From assembly GCA_026417425.1 (NCBI GenBank), contig JAOADF010000064.1, forward strand, positions 1 through 22,433: a stretch of 22,433 bases of DNA, read 5' to 3'. Shown one piece after another: positions 16,515 through 22,433 of this stretch (positions within the stretch are counted from its first letter, which is position 1; each line of letters begins with the position of its first letter). Below the pieces are notes generated by a model. That model did not search any database, was not told the origin of the DNA, and saw only the letters and a program-made list of their open reading frames with translations. Source of the DNA: Dictyoglomaceae bacterium (GTDB lineage Bacteria > Dictyoglomota > Dictyoglomia > Dictyoglomales > Dictyoglomaceae). The position numbers were made by a program, and so were the translations under genes.

Positions 16515-16997
16515 ATGGAATTTCAAATAGTAGAAATTGAAAAACCTGCTGAGGTTAATCTTATTTTGGGACAAGCCCATTTTATTAAAACTGTGGAAGA
16601 TATTTATGAGGCAATTGTTAGCTCTGTTCCTGGGGCAAAATTTGGATTAGCCTTTTGTGAATCTTCAGGTCCTGCTTTGATTAGACATATAGGTACAGAC
16701 TTGGAACTAGAAGATTTAGCAGTAAAGAATTTGCAAAGGATAGGAGCAGGACATTCCTTTTTAGTCCTTTTAAGAAATCTTTATCCAATAAATATTTTAA
16801 ATGCAATAAAACATATCTCAGAGGTTGTTAATATCTTTGCTGCTACTGCAAATCCTCTGAAAGTAGTAATAGTAGAAGATGGTGATGGGAGAGGAATAAT
16901 AGGTGTTATAGATGGGGTAAAACCTAAGGGTATTGAAGAAGAGAAAGATATTGCATATAGAAAGGAATTTTTAAGGAAAATAGGTTATAAATTGTAA
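16515..16997 (+). CDS. DUF355 protein (putative adenosine-specific kinase)
   Basis: A 160-aa protein of the small family DUF355/COG1839, common in archaea and thermophilic bacteria, annotated as 'adenosine-specific kinase' from a structure with a bound nucleotide. Visible conserved stretches are NLILGQAHFIKTVEDIYEA, FGLAFCESSGPALIRHIGTD, GAGHSFLVLLRNLYPINILNAIK, FAATANPLKVVIVE and RGIIGVIDG. No P-loop is present. The biochemical activity is not settled, so the name should be read as a family label. The ATG has a strong ribosome binding site (GGGGAGGAG at 16501-16509), 15 nt after the clpC stop, and the next gene starts 13 nt after its stop, which suggests co-transcription. Confidence 0.85.
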   Translation: MEFQIVEIEKPAEVNLILGQAHFIKTVEDIYEAIVSSVPGAKFGLAFCESSGPALIRHIGTDLELEDLAVKNLQRIGAGHSFLVLLRNLYPINILNAIKHISEVVNIFAATANPLKVVIVEDGDGRGIIGVIDGVKPKGIEEEKDIAYRKEFLRKIGYKL

Positions 16998-17010
16998 TAT
17001 GGAGGAAAAG

Positions 17011-17667
17011 ATGGGTATTATTACCATATCTCGTCAATATGGAAGTAATGGGGATAAAATTGCAGAAAGATTAGCGAAAGATTTAAATTATAGATATTTT
17101 GATAAGTTTCTAATGACAGAAATTGCAATATCTTCTGGACTTTCAGAAGCTGAGGTTATTGATTTTAACGAAGATAATTATAAGGTTAAAGGTTTTTTTG
17201 AACAATTATTTAGAAGAAGAGAGCCTTTAGTAGAAATTACTGTTAAAGAGAAAAATAACATTACAGGAACTACAAGTATTACAACTAAAACCTTTGATGA
17301 AGAAGGTTGTTTATTGTTTGTTCAGGCTGTAATAAGAAAATTAAAAGATTGGGGAAATGTTGTTATATTAGGGAGGGGAGCGCAGGTTTTATTAAAAGAT
17401 AATCCTGAGACATTACATGTAAGGATTATTGCGCCTTTGGAGAACAGAATTAAGAATCTCATGGAGGAAAGAAATCTTACAAGAGAAGAAGCCTTAAGAT
17501 TAATTTTGGAAAAGGATAAGTCCGCAGAAGGATATTTAAAAAAATTTTATAATGTGGATTGGAATAATCCAGAACTATATCATTTAGTCTTAAATACAGG
17601 TTTATTATCTTGGGAACAAAGTGTGGAGGTGATAAAAAGGGCTTTGAAAACTGTTAATTTAAAGTAA
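17011..17667 (+). CDS. Cytidylate kinase-like family protein
   Basis: A 218-aa P-loop-fold protein of the 'cytidylate kinase-like' family (related to Cmk but distinct from the canonical enzyme). It opens MGIITISRQYGSNGDKIAERLAKDL, where the phosphate-binding loop has the family's RQYGSNGDKIA form instead of a GxxGxGK Walker A. The NVVILGRGAQVLL block and a lid-like region (LMEERNLTREEALRLILEKDKS) follow, and the end is NTGLLSWEQSVEVI. It probably phosphorylates a small nucleotide or nucleoside-like substrate, unproven for the family. ATG 17011 follows GGAGG (17001-17005); an in-frame ATG at 16999 would overlap that site. Its end overlaps the convergent HAL-like gene by 9 nt. Confidence 0.8.
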   Translation: MGIITISRQYGSNGDKIAERLAKDLNYRYFDKFLMTEIAISSGLSEAEVIDFNEDNYKVKGFFEQLFRRREPLVEITVKEKNNITGTTSITTKTFDEEGCLLFVQAVIRKLKDWGNVVILGRGAQVLLKDNPETLHVRIIAPLENRIKNLMEERNLTREEALRLILEKDKSAEGYLKKFYNVDWNNPELYHLVLNTGLLSWEQSVEVIKRALKTVNLK

Positions 17668-19041
17668 TTCTCCAATCACTTCTTCTACGTGATTTATAAG
17701 ATTGTCAAAGTTTTCTTCTAAAATTTGAATTTTATGAAGATCTTCTTCATTTTTTATAGTAGAAATTAAAGATTTTATAAATTGATATACTATTTTAGTT
17801 CCCTTTCCATACTTTAAAAGTTTATGATAGTCTATACATTGAATTTCGTAGATCAAGCTTATAGCAATCAATTTCTCCCAATTTTTAACAATTCTTTTAA
17901 GTTTTATAAGATTTTTAATTTCAAGTTTTAAAAAATCATAACTATTTGAATAAGAGATGTTATTACTCAGAGGTTTAGATAATTTTTTATTTTCCTTAGC
18001 TAATTTTTGGCAAATATTATAAAAAAAGGGAAGATCAATCTCAAATACGGATTGAATTTTAGAAACTATCTTTTCTAATAAGCATGTTATGCTTGTTATA
18101 ACTATAGATAGATAATCAATAGTATGGATAAGAGTTTCTATATATAGATTTTTGTTAAGAATAAGTTCCTCTTCAGGAACAACTAAAGGACTATTAGATA
18201 TTGAATTAATTTCTACTTCTAATATATTCTTTACAAAATCTAGGGTTTGATGAAAAATAAAAAATATTTGTGAAGTATAATCTAAGATACGAGTATCGGG
18301 AAGTTTAGAATTATTACTATGAGAAAAGATAATCTCACTTTCTGATAGAAGTCTTCTAAGATTGTCGTAATATTTAATTAAACCTAAATGAGGTTTTAAG
18401 GCTTGTATAAAAGGATTAAGAAATCTATCATCTATTTTTAAAACTTCAAGAAAAAGAGCTACTGAAATTTCAGAGATCTTACCTAATTCTCTAATCTTTA
18501 TAAAATATAAACTTAGAATTCCAGATAAATATTGAGTTCCACTAGTTAGTGCCAAAACTTCTTTTTTATCTAATTTTACAGGTTTTATATTAGAATTTAT
18601 TAATGCTTCTTCTGTCGTCATTCTCTTATTTCTACATAAAACTTCGCCCTTTCCAGAAAGAGCGTAAACAATAAAAATTAAGGGATTAAATTTTTTTCTT
18701 AGAGATACCCCTTCAGGAATCAATGGGATAATATCTTTTCTTAAAAATTCTAGTATTTTTTCAATAACTTCTATGCGGACCCCTGAATAACCAAGAGCTA
18801 AAGTGTAAGCTTGTAATAACATGATTGCTCTTGTCTCTTCAGGAGAGATATAGTCTTCAATTTTTATACGAATGTCATTAAAGATTACATATTCTTCTTT
18901 AAAAAATTTATTCCATAATTTTCTGCTTTTCTTAACTCTCTCCTTTAATTCAGATGAGAGACTAATATCACAAGATGCCTTGCTTAATTTAAAGATGTCT
19001 TCAATTGATAGTCCAAAAGGGATAAGTTCATATTTCTCCAT
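17659..19041 (-). CDS. HAL/PAL-fold protein lacking the MIO triad (predicted non-lyase)
   Basis: A 460-aa protein aligning by eye with histidine/aromatic ammonia-lyases along most of its length. Shared blocks: N-terminal LSIEDIFKLSK; LGYSGVR (84-89); PLIFIVYALSGKGE (120-133); TTEEALINSNIKPVKLDKKE then LALTSGTQ (163-170); LEVEINSISNSPLV (274-287); AKENKKLSKP (348-357). HutH enzymes (about 510 aa) have GSVGASGDLAPL, whose Ala-Ser-Gly cyclises to the MIO electrophile; here the segment reads VSLRKKFNPL (112-121), two residues shorter and without the triad. The NGTQ asparagine is Ser, the catalytic YSLR arginine is Gln, the DNPLV asparagine is Ser, GGNFH is NKNLY, and the N-terminal VYGVNTGFG loop is absent. 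The frame is intact, so it is probably functional but not as a MIO lyase. ATG 19041 is preceded by AAGGA and overlaps phoU by 14 nt; an upstream in-frame start at 19086 is less likely. Confidence 0.82.
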   Translation of the reverse strand: MEKYELIPFGLSIEDIFKLSKASCDISLSSELKERVKKSRKLWNKFFKEEYVIFNDIRIKIEDYISPEETRAIMLLQAYTLALGYSGVRIEVIEKILEFLRKDIIPLIPEGVSLRKKFNPLIFIVYALSGKGEVLCRNKRMTTEEALINSNIKPVKLDKKEVLALTSGTQYLSGILSLYFIKIRELGKISEISVALFLEVLKIDDRFLNPFIQALKPHLGLIKYYDNLRRLLSESEIIFSHSNNSKLPDTRILDYTSQIFFIFHQTLDFVKNILEVEINSISNSPLVVPEEELILNKNLYIETLIHTIDYLSIVITSITCLLEKIVSKIQSVFEIDLPFFYNICQKLAKENKKLSKPLSNNISYSNSYDFLKLEIKNLIKLKRIVKNWEKLIAISLIYEIQCIDYHKLLKYGKGTKIVYQFIKSLISTIKNEEDLHKIQILEENFDNLINHVEEVIGELL

Positions 19042-19690
19042 GAAGTTCCTTTTTCTCGCCTGTTTCCATATAATAAATAATTTCAATCATATTGGTTATA
19101 TGATCCGCTATTCTTTCTAAATATCTTGAGATCATAATTAGTTGAATAATTTCTTGGGTATTTTTAGGATTTTTCTGGATTTCGTTTATCATATTATATA
19201 AAATTTCTTGATATTTTAAATTGATCTCCTTATACTTTGTTGATAAATTCTCTAAAGAGTTTAAATCAGGTTTAAAATATGCTTTTATTACTTCTTTTAT
19301 CATATTTTCTGTGAGTTCTCCTAAAAAGAAGATCTCTTTCCAAGGTAGTTCAAAAAAATTTTTAAGAAGATTTGAAGAAAATTTAGCAATATCTACAGAA
19401 TAGTCTCCAATTCTCTCTAAATCCTTTATAATCTTCATAGTAGATGCGATGATTCTTAAATTTCTTGCAATGGGCTGATAGAGAGCAAGAAGATTAATAC
19501 AGTTTCCTTCTATATCCCAATGGAAACTATCTACAAGGTCATCCTTTTTTATAGTGTCAAGAGCTAAATCTAAATTTCTTTTTTTGAGGGCTTCTAGGGT
19601 TTGATGTAGCATTTTTTCCACAATACTTCCCATTCTAATGACATTCTCTCTTAATATTTCAATTTCTTTATCTAAGGAATTTCTTTCCAA
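19028..19690 (-). CDS. phoU: PhoU-family phosphate signalling protein
   Basis: A 220-aa all-helical protein with two PhoU repeats. The first has the start LDKEIEILRENVIRMGSIVEKML, the bridging IARNLRIIASTMKIIKDLERIGDYSVDIAK segment and its Glu-Arg-Ile-Gly-Asp metal motif; the second ends LIMISRYLERIADHITNMIE. PhoU lowers phosphate uptake and Pho signalling through PstB and PhoR in well-studied bacteria. No pst or phoR/phoB gene is in the window, so partners must be elsewhere. The start is a TTG at 19690, ten bases after AAGGAGG (GGAGG core at 19705-19701); no ATG fits. Promoter TTGAAA-N17-TATAAT lies at 19750-19722. The stop lies inside the start of the HAL-like gene, so the two proteins are probably translated in coupled fashion. 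Confidence 0.9.
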   Translation of the reverse strand: MERNSLDKEIEILRENVIRMGSIVEKMLHQTLEALKKRNLDLALDTIKKDDLVDSFHWDIEGNCINLLALYQPIARNLRIIASTMKIIKDLERIGDYSVDIAKFSSNLLKNFFELPWKEIFFLGELTENMIKEVIKAYFKPDLNSLENLSTKYKEINLKYQEILYNMINEIQKNPKNTQEIIQLIMISRYLERIADHITNMIEIIYYMETGEKKELHGEI

Positions 19691-19721
19691 AAGGACTCAA
19701 CCTCCTTATATTATAGAAAAG

Positions 19722-19750
19722 ATTATATGAATATAATCCTATTTTTTCAA
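19722..19750 (-). promoter_or_regulatory. Promoter of the phoU operon
   Basis: On the minus strand TTGAAA (19750-19745), 17-bp spacer and TATAAT (19727-19722). The transcript would begin near 19715, about 25 nt before the TTG start codon. I saw no clear Pho-box direct repeat around it. Confidence 0.78.
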
Positions 19751-19778
19751 TTAAAATTATATTAATAAGCATAGTATT

Positions 19779-19802
19779 AAAAATTTTATGTATAAAATTT
19801 TT
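19779..19802. repeat. AT-only perfect inverted repeat in the phoU divergent spacer
   Basis: AAAAATTTTA (19779-19788) and TAAAATTTTT (19793-19802) form a 10-bp stem with a 4-nt loop. It lies between the phoU promoter and a tiny minus-strand reading frame. It could be a weak terminator for minus-strand RNA or a protein-binding site; with no G or C in the stem it is a weak structure. The rest of the 280-bp spacer (19691-19970) holds the two promoters and no gene that I can support firmly. Confidence 0.4.
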
Positions 19803-19808
19803 GAGTTG

Positions 19809-19859
19809 TTATTTCTTCTTTTTATATCTAGCTCTCCTCATAAACCTTAATTTCTCCAT
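19809..19859 (-). other. Possible 16-codon basic micro-ORF (unproven)
   Basis: On the minus strand an ATG at 19859 opens a frame of 16 codons ending in TAA at 19809: MEKLRF followed by MRRARYKKKK, ten residues of which could also start at the inner ATG at 19841. The inner ATG has only AAGG upstream and the outer one no ribosome binding site. The product would be very basic, which is easy to get by chance in purine-rich DNA. It is followed at once by the AT-only hairpin at 19779-19802. Listed so that the spacer is described; chance is the default explanation. Confidence 0.15.
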
Positions 19860-19952
19860 TATAAACTCAAAATTTTTTAGATTTTTTCTTAATACCCTTC
19901 ATCCATATTTATACCAAAATAAAATATTTTCTATGGAAAATAGAAAATAATA

Positions 19953-19961
19953 TGATATAAT
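19953..19961 (+). promoter_or_regulatory. Extended -10 promoter, predicted near-leaderless, for the Cys-rich gene
   Basis: TGATATAAT (TATAAT at 19956-19961) lies 9 bp before the ATG at 19971. The expected start near 19967-19968 would leave only three or four untranslated bases. No ribosome binding site and no good -35 box are visible. Confidence 0.62.
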
Positions 19962-19970
19962 TTTTCAGGT

Positions 19971-20588
19971 ATGGGAAAGTGTGTTCTTTGTAATAAAAGA
20001 AAAGGAAAAAGATTTTGCAAAGTCGTAGCTCAAAGTATCTGCTCTGAATGTTGTGGAGAAAAGAGATTTAGAGAGGTTAATTGCTCTAAAGATTGTGTAT
20101 ATTTAAAACAAGCTACAGATTATTCCTCAGAAAAAGTAATAGAAATATTTCCTCCCTGGAGAGAAAAAAAACTTCATCTTTTACTTTATAGTATTAGATA
20201 TTCTACTCATGAATTTCTGAAAGAAAATCAAAATTTTACCGATAATGAGTATAAGGAAGTAATTGAATTATTAAAAAGGGAATATGAAATAAAACTTAAG
20301 AATTTAGTTCTCCCCTCATTACACCCAAAATCTAATCGGGGAACAATGTTAAAGAATCTGTTAGATGATGTTTTAAAAGATTTTCTTAAAAAAACGGATG
20401 AGTTTGGTTTTCCTATTTTTAGTTTAGAAGATATTGTAAAAGTTCTTACATGGGAAAGGGAAAAAATAGAAGAGTATCAAAAAAATAATAAAAATATTGG
20501 ATCGGATTTCTTTTTGTATAATTTAAAATCTTATATTGAAAAAATTGAGCCAGAGAAAGGTAAAAAGTCTTTAATAATATATCCATAA
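19971..20588 (+). CDS. Cys-rich zinc-binding protein of unknown function
   Basis: Function not recognised. The 205-aa product has an N-terminal module of about 45 residues with a dense Cys pattern: CVLC near the start, a Cys in KRFCKV, CSECCGEKR, then CSKDCVYL. I have seen the arrangement 'CxxCxxxxGKR...ICxxCCGxKR...CxxDCxYL' at the start of other uncharacterised bacterial proteins, and it would hold two metal ions. The remaining 160 residues are charged and mostly helical (for example YKEVIELLKREYEIKLKNL), with no catalytic motif that I know. The ATG at 19971 is 9 bases after a TATAAT box, so the message is probably leaderless. The Nif3-like gene follows after 14 nt, suggesting an operon. 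Confidence 0.75.
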   Translation: MGKCVLCNKRKGKRFCKVVAQSICSECCGEKRFREVNCSKDCVYLKQATDYSSEKVIEIFPPWREKKLHLLLYSIRYSTHEFLKENQNFTDNEYKEVIELLKREYEIKLKNLVLPSLHPKSNRGTMLKNLLDDVLKDFLKKTDEFGFPIFSLEDIVKVLTWEREKIEEYQKNNKNIGSDFFLYNLKSYIEKIEPEKGKKSLIIYP

Positions 20589-20602
20589 AGGAGAGAGATT
20601 AT

Positions 20603-21556
20603 ATGCAGATTAGAGAGATTTATGAAATTTTTGTAGAACTAGGTATGAAGAATGATCCTCGTGGTTGGGACAATGTACAAAAATTTTTAGAAAGAACTAA
20701 AAAAGAATTTGAAAAATTAAGTGGAAAGGAAAGAGAGAAATTTGACTTAGAAAATCTAAATAATCCTTATTCTGATACAAGAATACTCTATGGAGATTCT
20801 CAAAGGGAAGTTAAAAGGGTTTTATCAGGAATAGATATTGATACTTCAGAATTACTATTGGCGAAGGAATTGGAAAGACAAGGAAAAAAAATTGATTTAG
20901 TTATTTCTCATCATCCTCAGGGGAAGGCATATGCAAATTTCTATGAGGTTATGCATCTCCAAGAGGATCTTTTATATCAATGGGGGATTCCAATAAATAT
21001 TGCGGAAGGTTTTTTACTGCCAAGAATTGGAGAAGTAGAAAGAAGAGTTCTTCCAGTAAATCATTACAAGACAGTAGATGCTGCAAGAATTTTAGATATT
21101 CCTTTAATGTGTTGTCATACTCCTGCAGATAATTGTGTAGCTACTTATCTGCAAAAATTGTTTGATGAAAATATCCCCTTTACTGTAGGAGATATTTTGG
21201 AATTATTAGAAGAAATTCCAGAATATAAGGAAGCTATAAAAAGGAATAATCCTCCTAAAATAATTGTTGGGAATTCTAAAAATAGAGCGGGAAAAGTTTT
21301 TGTCGATATGACAGGAGGAACGGAAGGAGCTGTAGAACTAATTGAAAAGATGGCACAAGCTGGAATTGGAACTATTGTAGGAATGCATATGAGTGAAGAA
21401 CATAGAAAAGAAGCTGAGAAACATCATATAAATGTTGTGATTGCAGGACATATAGCATCAGACTCTCTTGGCATGAATATTCTCCTAGATAATTTAGAGA
21501 AGCAAGGAATTGAGATAATATCAACCTCTGGTCTTATAAGGATTTCAAGGAGTTAA
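20603..21556 (+). CDS. Nif3-like dinuclear metal-centre protein
   Basis: A 317-aa protein of the NIF3/YbgI superfamily, in the long form seen in thermophiles, which carries an extra N-terminal part of about 60 residues. The metal-binding residues typical of the family can be placed: the pair His103-His104 in VISHHPQGKAY, His172 in MCCHTPADNCVATYL and His283 in AGHIASDSLGMN, near the C-terminus. The family forms toroidal oligomers with two metal ions per subunit; hydrolase roles have been proposed but the physiological substrate is not established. ATG 20603 follows GGAGAGAG, 14 nt after the preceding gene, so the two are likely co-transcribed. The stop lies one base from that of the convergent regulator, and no terminator is visible. 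Confidence 0.82.
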   Translation: MQIREIYEIFVELGMKNDPRGWDNVQKFLERTKKEFEKLSGKEREKFDLENLNNPYSDTRILYGDSQREVKRVLSGIDIDTSELLLAKELERQGKKIDLVISHHPQGKAYANFYEVMHLQEDLLYQWGIPINIAEGFLLPRIGEVERRVLPVNHYKTVDAARILDIPLMCCHTPADNCVATYLQKLFDENIPFTVGDILELLEEIPEYKEAIKRNNPPKIIVGNSKNRAGKVFVDMTGGTEGAVELIEKMAQAGIGTIVGMHMSEEHRKEAEKHHINVVIAGHIASDSLGMNILLDNLEKQGIEIISTSGLIRISRS

Positions 21557-21557
21557 T

Positions 21558-22130
21558 TTATATATTCTTAATTGTTGAAAGAATTAGATTATAAAGAGCT
21601 TTTCTATCCTCTTCTGCTAAGTTTGACAGAGCTTTCCAATAATCTTCTAAGGTATTTTTTATTTTTTCTTTATTTATTCCCTGATAAACATTTTTTCCAA
21701 TATATCCCAAGATTAATAGAGGGATAAGTAATAAAATTGTTTCAGTATTTATTTTAAAATTACCAAGAATAAATAGAATGTAATTTTTTAACTCTTCACT
21801 CCACTGTATTTTTTTAAAGAGAAAAAGAAGGAAAGAAATACATAATAGAAGAGGATTTGTTCTATCAATGTTATTTAATTCAATAACATTTTCTTCTTTC
21901 TCTTCTATAGGTTTATAAAAAACTTTTCTTCTTCCTTTCTTTTTTATATTTTCTTCATACTCTGACTTTATATATCCTTCTCTAAGAAGAAGTTGTAATA
22001 TATCATACGCAGTAGCAGGACTTACCTTTATTTCTTTTGCAACTTCATAGTAGTGAACAGGTCTTTTCTTGGTTTTGTATAATTCTTTTAGGGCTTCTAA
22101 GAATTGTCTTCTTCTTTCTGTAATACTCAT
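21558..22130 (-). CDS. Winged-helix regulator with hydrophobic C-terminal region
   Basis: A 190-aa protein. Residues 1-75 are a winged-helix DNA-binding domain: MSITERRRQFLEALKELY, then the helix-turn-helix around YYEVAKEIKVSPATAYDILQLLLREGYI and the wing GRRKVFYKP. The C-terminal part has two hydrophobic stretches (about 93-106 and 130-146: TILLLIPLLILGYIG) that may be membrane helices or buried helices of a sensor domain, and ends in a charged helical tail. Its ATG directly follows the TAG of the upstream radical-SAM-type gene (TAG|ATG), so they are one transcript and the regulator probably controls that pathway. Ligand and operator are unknown. Confidence 0.72.
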   Translation of the reverse strand: MSITERRRQFLEALKELYKTKKRPVHYYEVAKEIKVSPATAYDILQLLLREGYIKSEYEENIKKKGRRKVFYKPIEEKEENVIELNNIDRTNPLLLCISFLLFLFKKIQWSEELKNYILFILGNFKINTETILLLIPLLILGYIGKNVYQGINKEKIKNTLEDYWKALSNLAEEDRKALYNLILSTIKNI

Positions 22131-22433
22131 CTATACCTTCACCTCTTTATTTTCTACAGGTGCCTTACCGTTAAAATCCTCTATCCAAACAGGAGTTAAA
22201 ACTCTTCTTACCTCTTCTGCATATTTTTCTATATCCTCTTTAAACTCATATAGTATATCGTCCGCACCAGGATGGGTGGGATGGGCTCCATACTTCTCCA
22301 CAAGTTCTCTTAATATCCATGGTGAATCTATTATCATACATGGGAGAAGAAGATTTTCATGGAAAGGTTGTCTTTTTCTTATCTCTTTAAAGAAGGGAGA
22401 TCTTAAAATATCAATAAGACTTTTTTCTTTTAT
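22131..22433 (-). CDS. Radical SAM protein, C-terminal part (cut by window edge)
   Basis: The reading frame is open to the end of the window, so only the last 100 codons are seen; an ATG at 22337 is internal. The part upstream of it reads ...ILRSPFFKEIRKRQPFHENLLLPC and runs straight into MIIDSPWILRELVEKYGAHPTHPG. This combination (SPFFKEIRxRQP, NLLxPC, IIDxP, LRExVEKYGA, PTHPGA) is what I know from the C-termini of a group of radical SAM proteins of uncertain function; the Cys before MIID may bind an auxiliary cluster. The CxxxCxxC motif that would prove the family lies outside the window. Stop TAG at 22131-22133 abuts the ATG of the winged-helix gene. Confidence 0.6.
   Translation of the reverse strand: MKEKSLIDILRSPFFKEIRKRQPFHENLLLPCMIIDSPWILRELVEKYGAHPTHPGADDILYEFKEDIEKYAEEVRRVLTPVWIEDFNGKAPVENKEVKV

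Noticed and set aside
17659..19041. The HAL-like gene as a decaying pseudogene
   Set aside because: The frame is intact for 460 codons, with a start overlapping phoU and conserved structural blocks kept while active-site residues changed; this looks like changed function, not decay.
1..22433. CRISPR array, insertion sequence, prophage or riboswitch
   Set aside because: No regularly spaced repeats, transposase, integrase, terminal repeats or recognisable aptamer core were seen; base composition is even throughout.

Overview
The window is AT-rich, densely packed bacterial DNA with short intergenic gaps, many strong GGAGG-type ribosome binding sites and consensus TATAAT promoters. Several features point to a thermophilic diderm of the Dictyoglomus type (Dictyoglomota). 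These are two tandem family-57 glycoside hydrolases, the second closely resembling my memory of Dictyoglomus thermophilum AmyA, thermophile-type conserved proteins (DUF355, a Nif3-like protein), and an apparent outer-membrane beta-barrel encoded with a LolA-like periplasmic protein. The assignment rests on family recognition, not on a search.

Layout. A ROK sugar kinase (20-964) ends in a terminator and faces a minus-strand pair encoding a predicted outer-membrane barrel and a LolA-like protein (2732-978). Divergent, physically overlapping promoters at 2750-2799 serve that pair and a plus-strand run: a polyprenyl-phosphate sugar-1-phosphate transferase, an HNH nuclease that looks leaderless, a P2A Ca2+-type ATPase and a membrane-anchored LysM protein. 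Two tRNA genes (Phe-GAA, Arg-CCT) follow from their own promoter. Next come an orphan MalK/MsmX-type ABC ATPase, a strong hairpin, and the GH57 pair (branching-enzyme type, then AmyA/4-alpha-glucanotransferase type). An inositol-monophosphatase-family gene on the minus strand overlaps the end of the second GH57 gene and is divergent from a clpC-like gene. That gene leads a plus-strand run with DUF355 and a cytidylate-kinase-like protein. On the minus strand follow phoU and a gene overlapping it by 14 nt. A 280-bp divergent spacer leads to a leaderless-looking Cys-rich protein and a Nif3-like protein. The window ends in the 3' part of a radical-SAM-type gene and a winged-helix regulator, both on the minus strand.

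How genes may work together. The ABC ATPase, the GH57 pair and the ROK kinase fit uptake and remodelling of alpha-glucans and phosphorylation of released glucose. The Clp protein belongs to protein quality control. The barrel, LolA-like protein, sugar transferase and LysM protein are envelope functions.

Most unusual element: the gene at 17659-19041, co-transcribed with phoU, encodes a protein that aligns along nearly its whole length with histidine/phenylalanine ammonia-lyases. It has lost the Ala-Ser-Gly triad that forms the MIO cofactor and several other catalytic residues, so it looks like a repurposed HAL-fold protein. Second is a Clp ATPase that combines a ClpE/McsA-like zinc finger with a ClpC body but lacks the ClpP-docking tripeptide. 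Promoters here show a consistent pattern: where TATAAT is preceded by TGN the -35 box is usually weak, and where TGN is absent a good -35 box is present. Two of the TGN promoters lie so close to a start codon that the mRNA would be leaderless.
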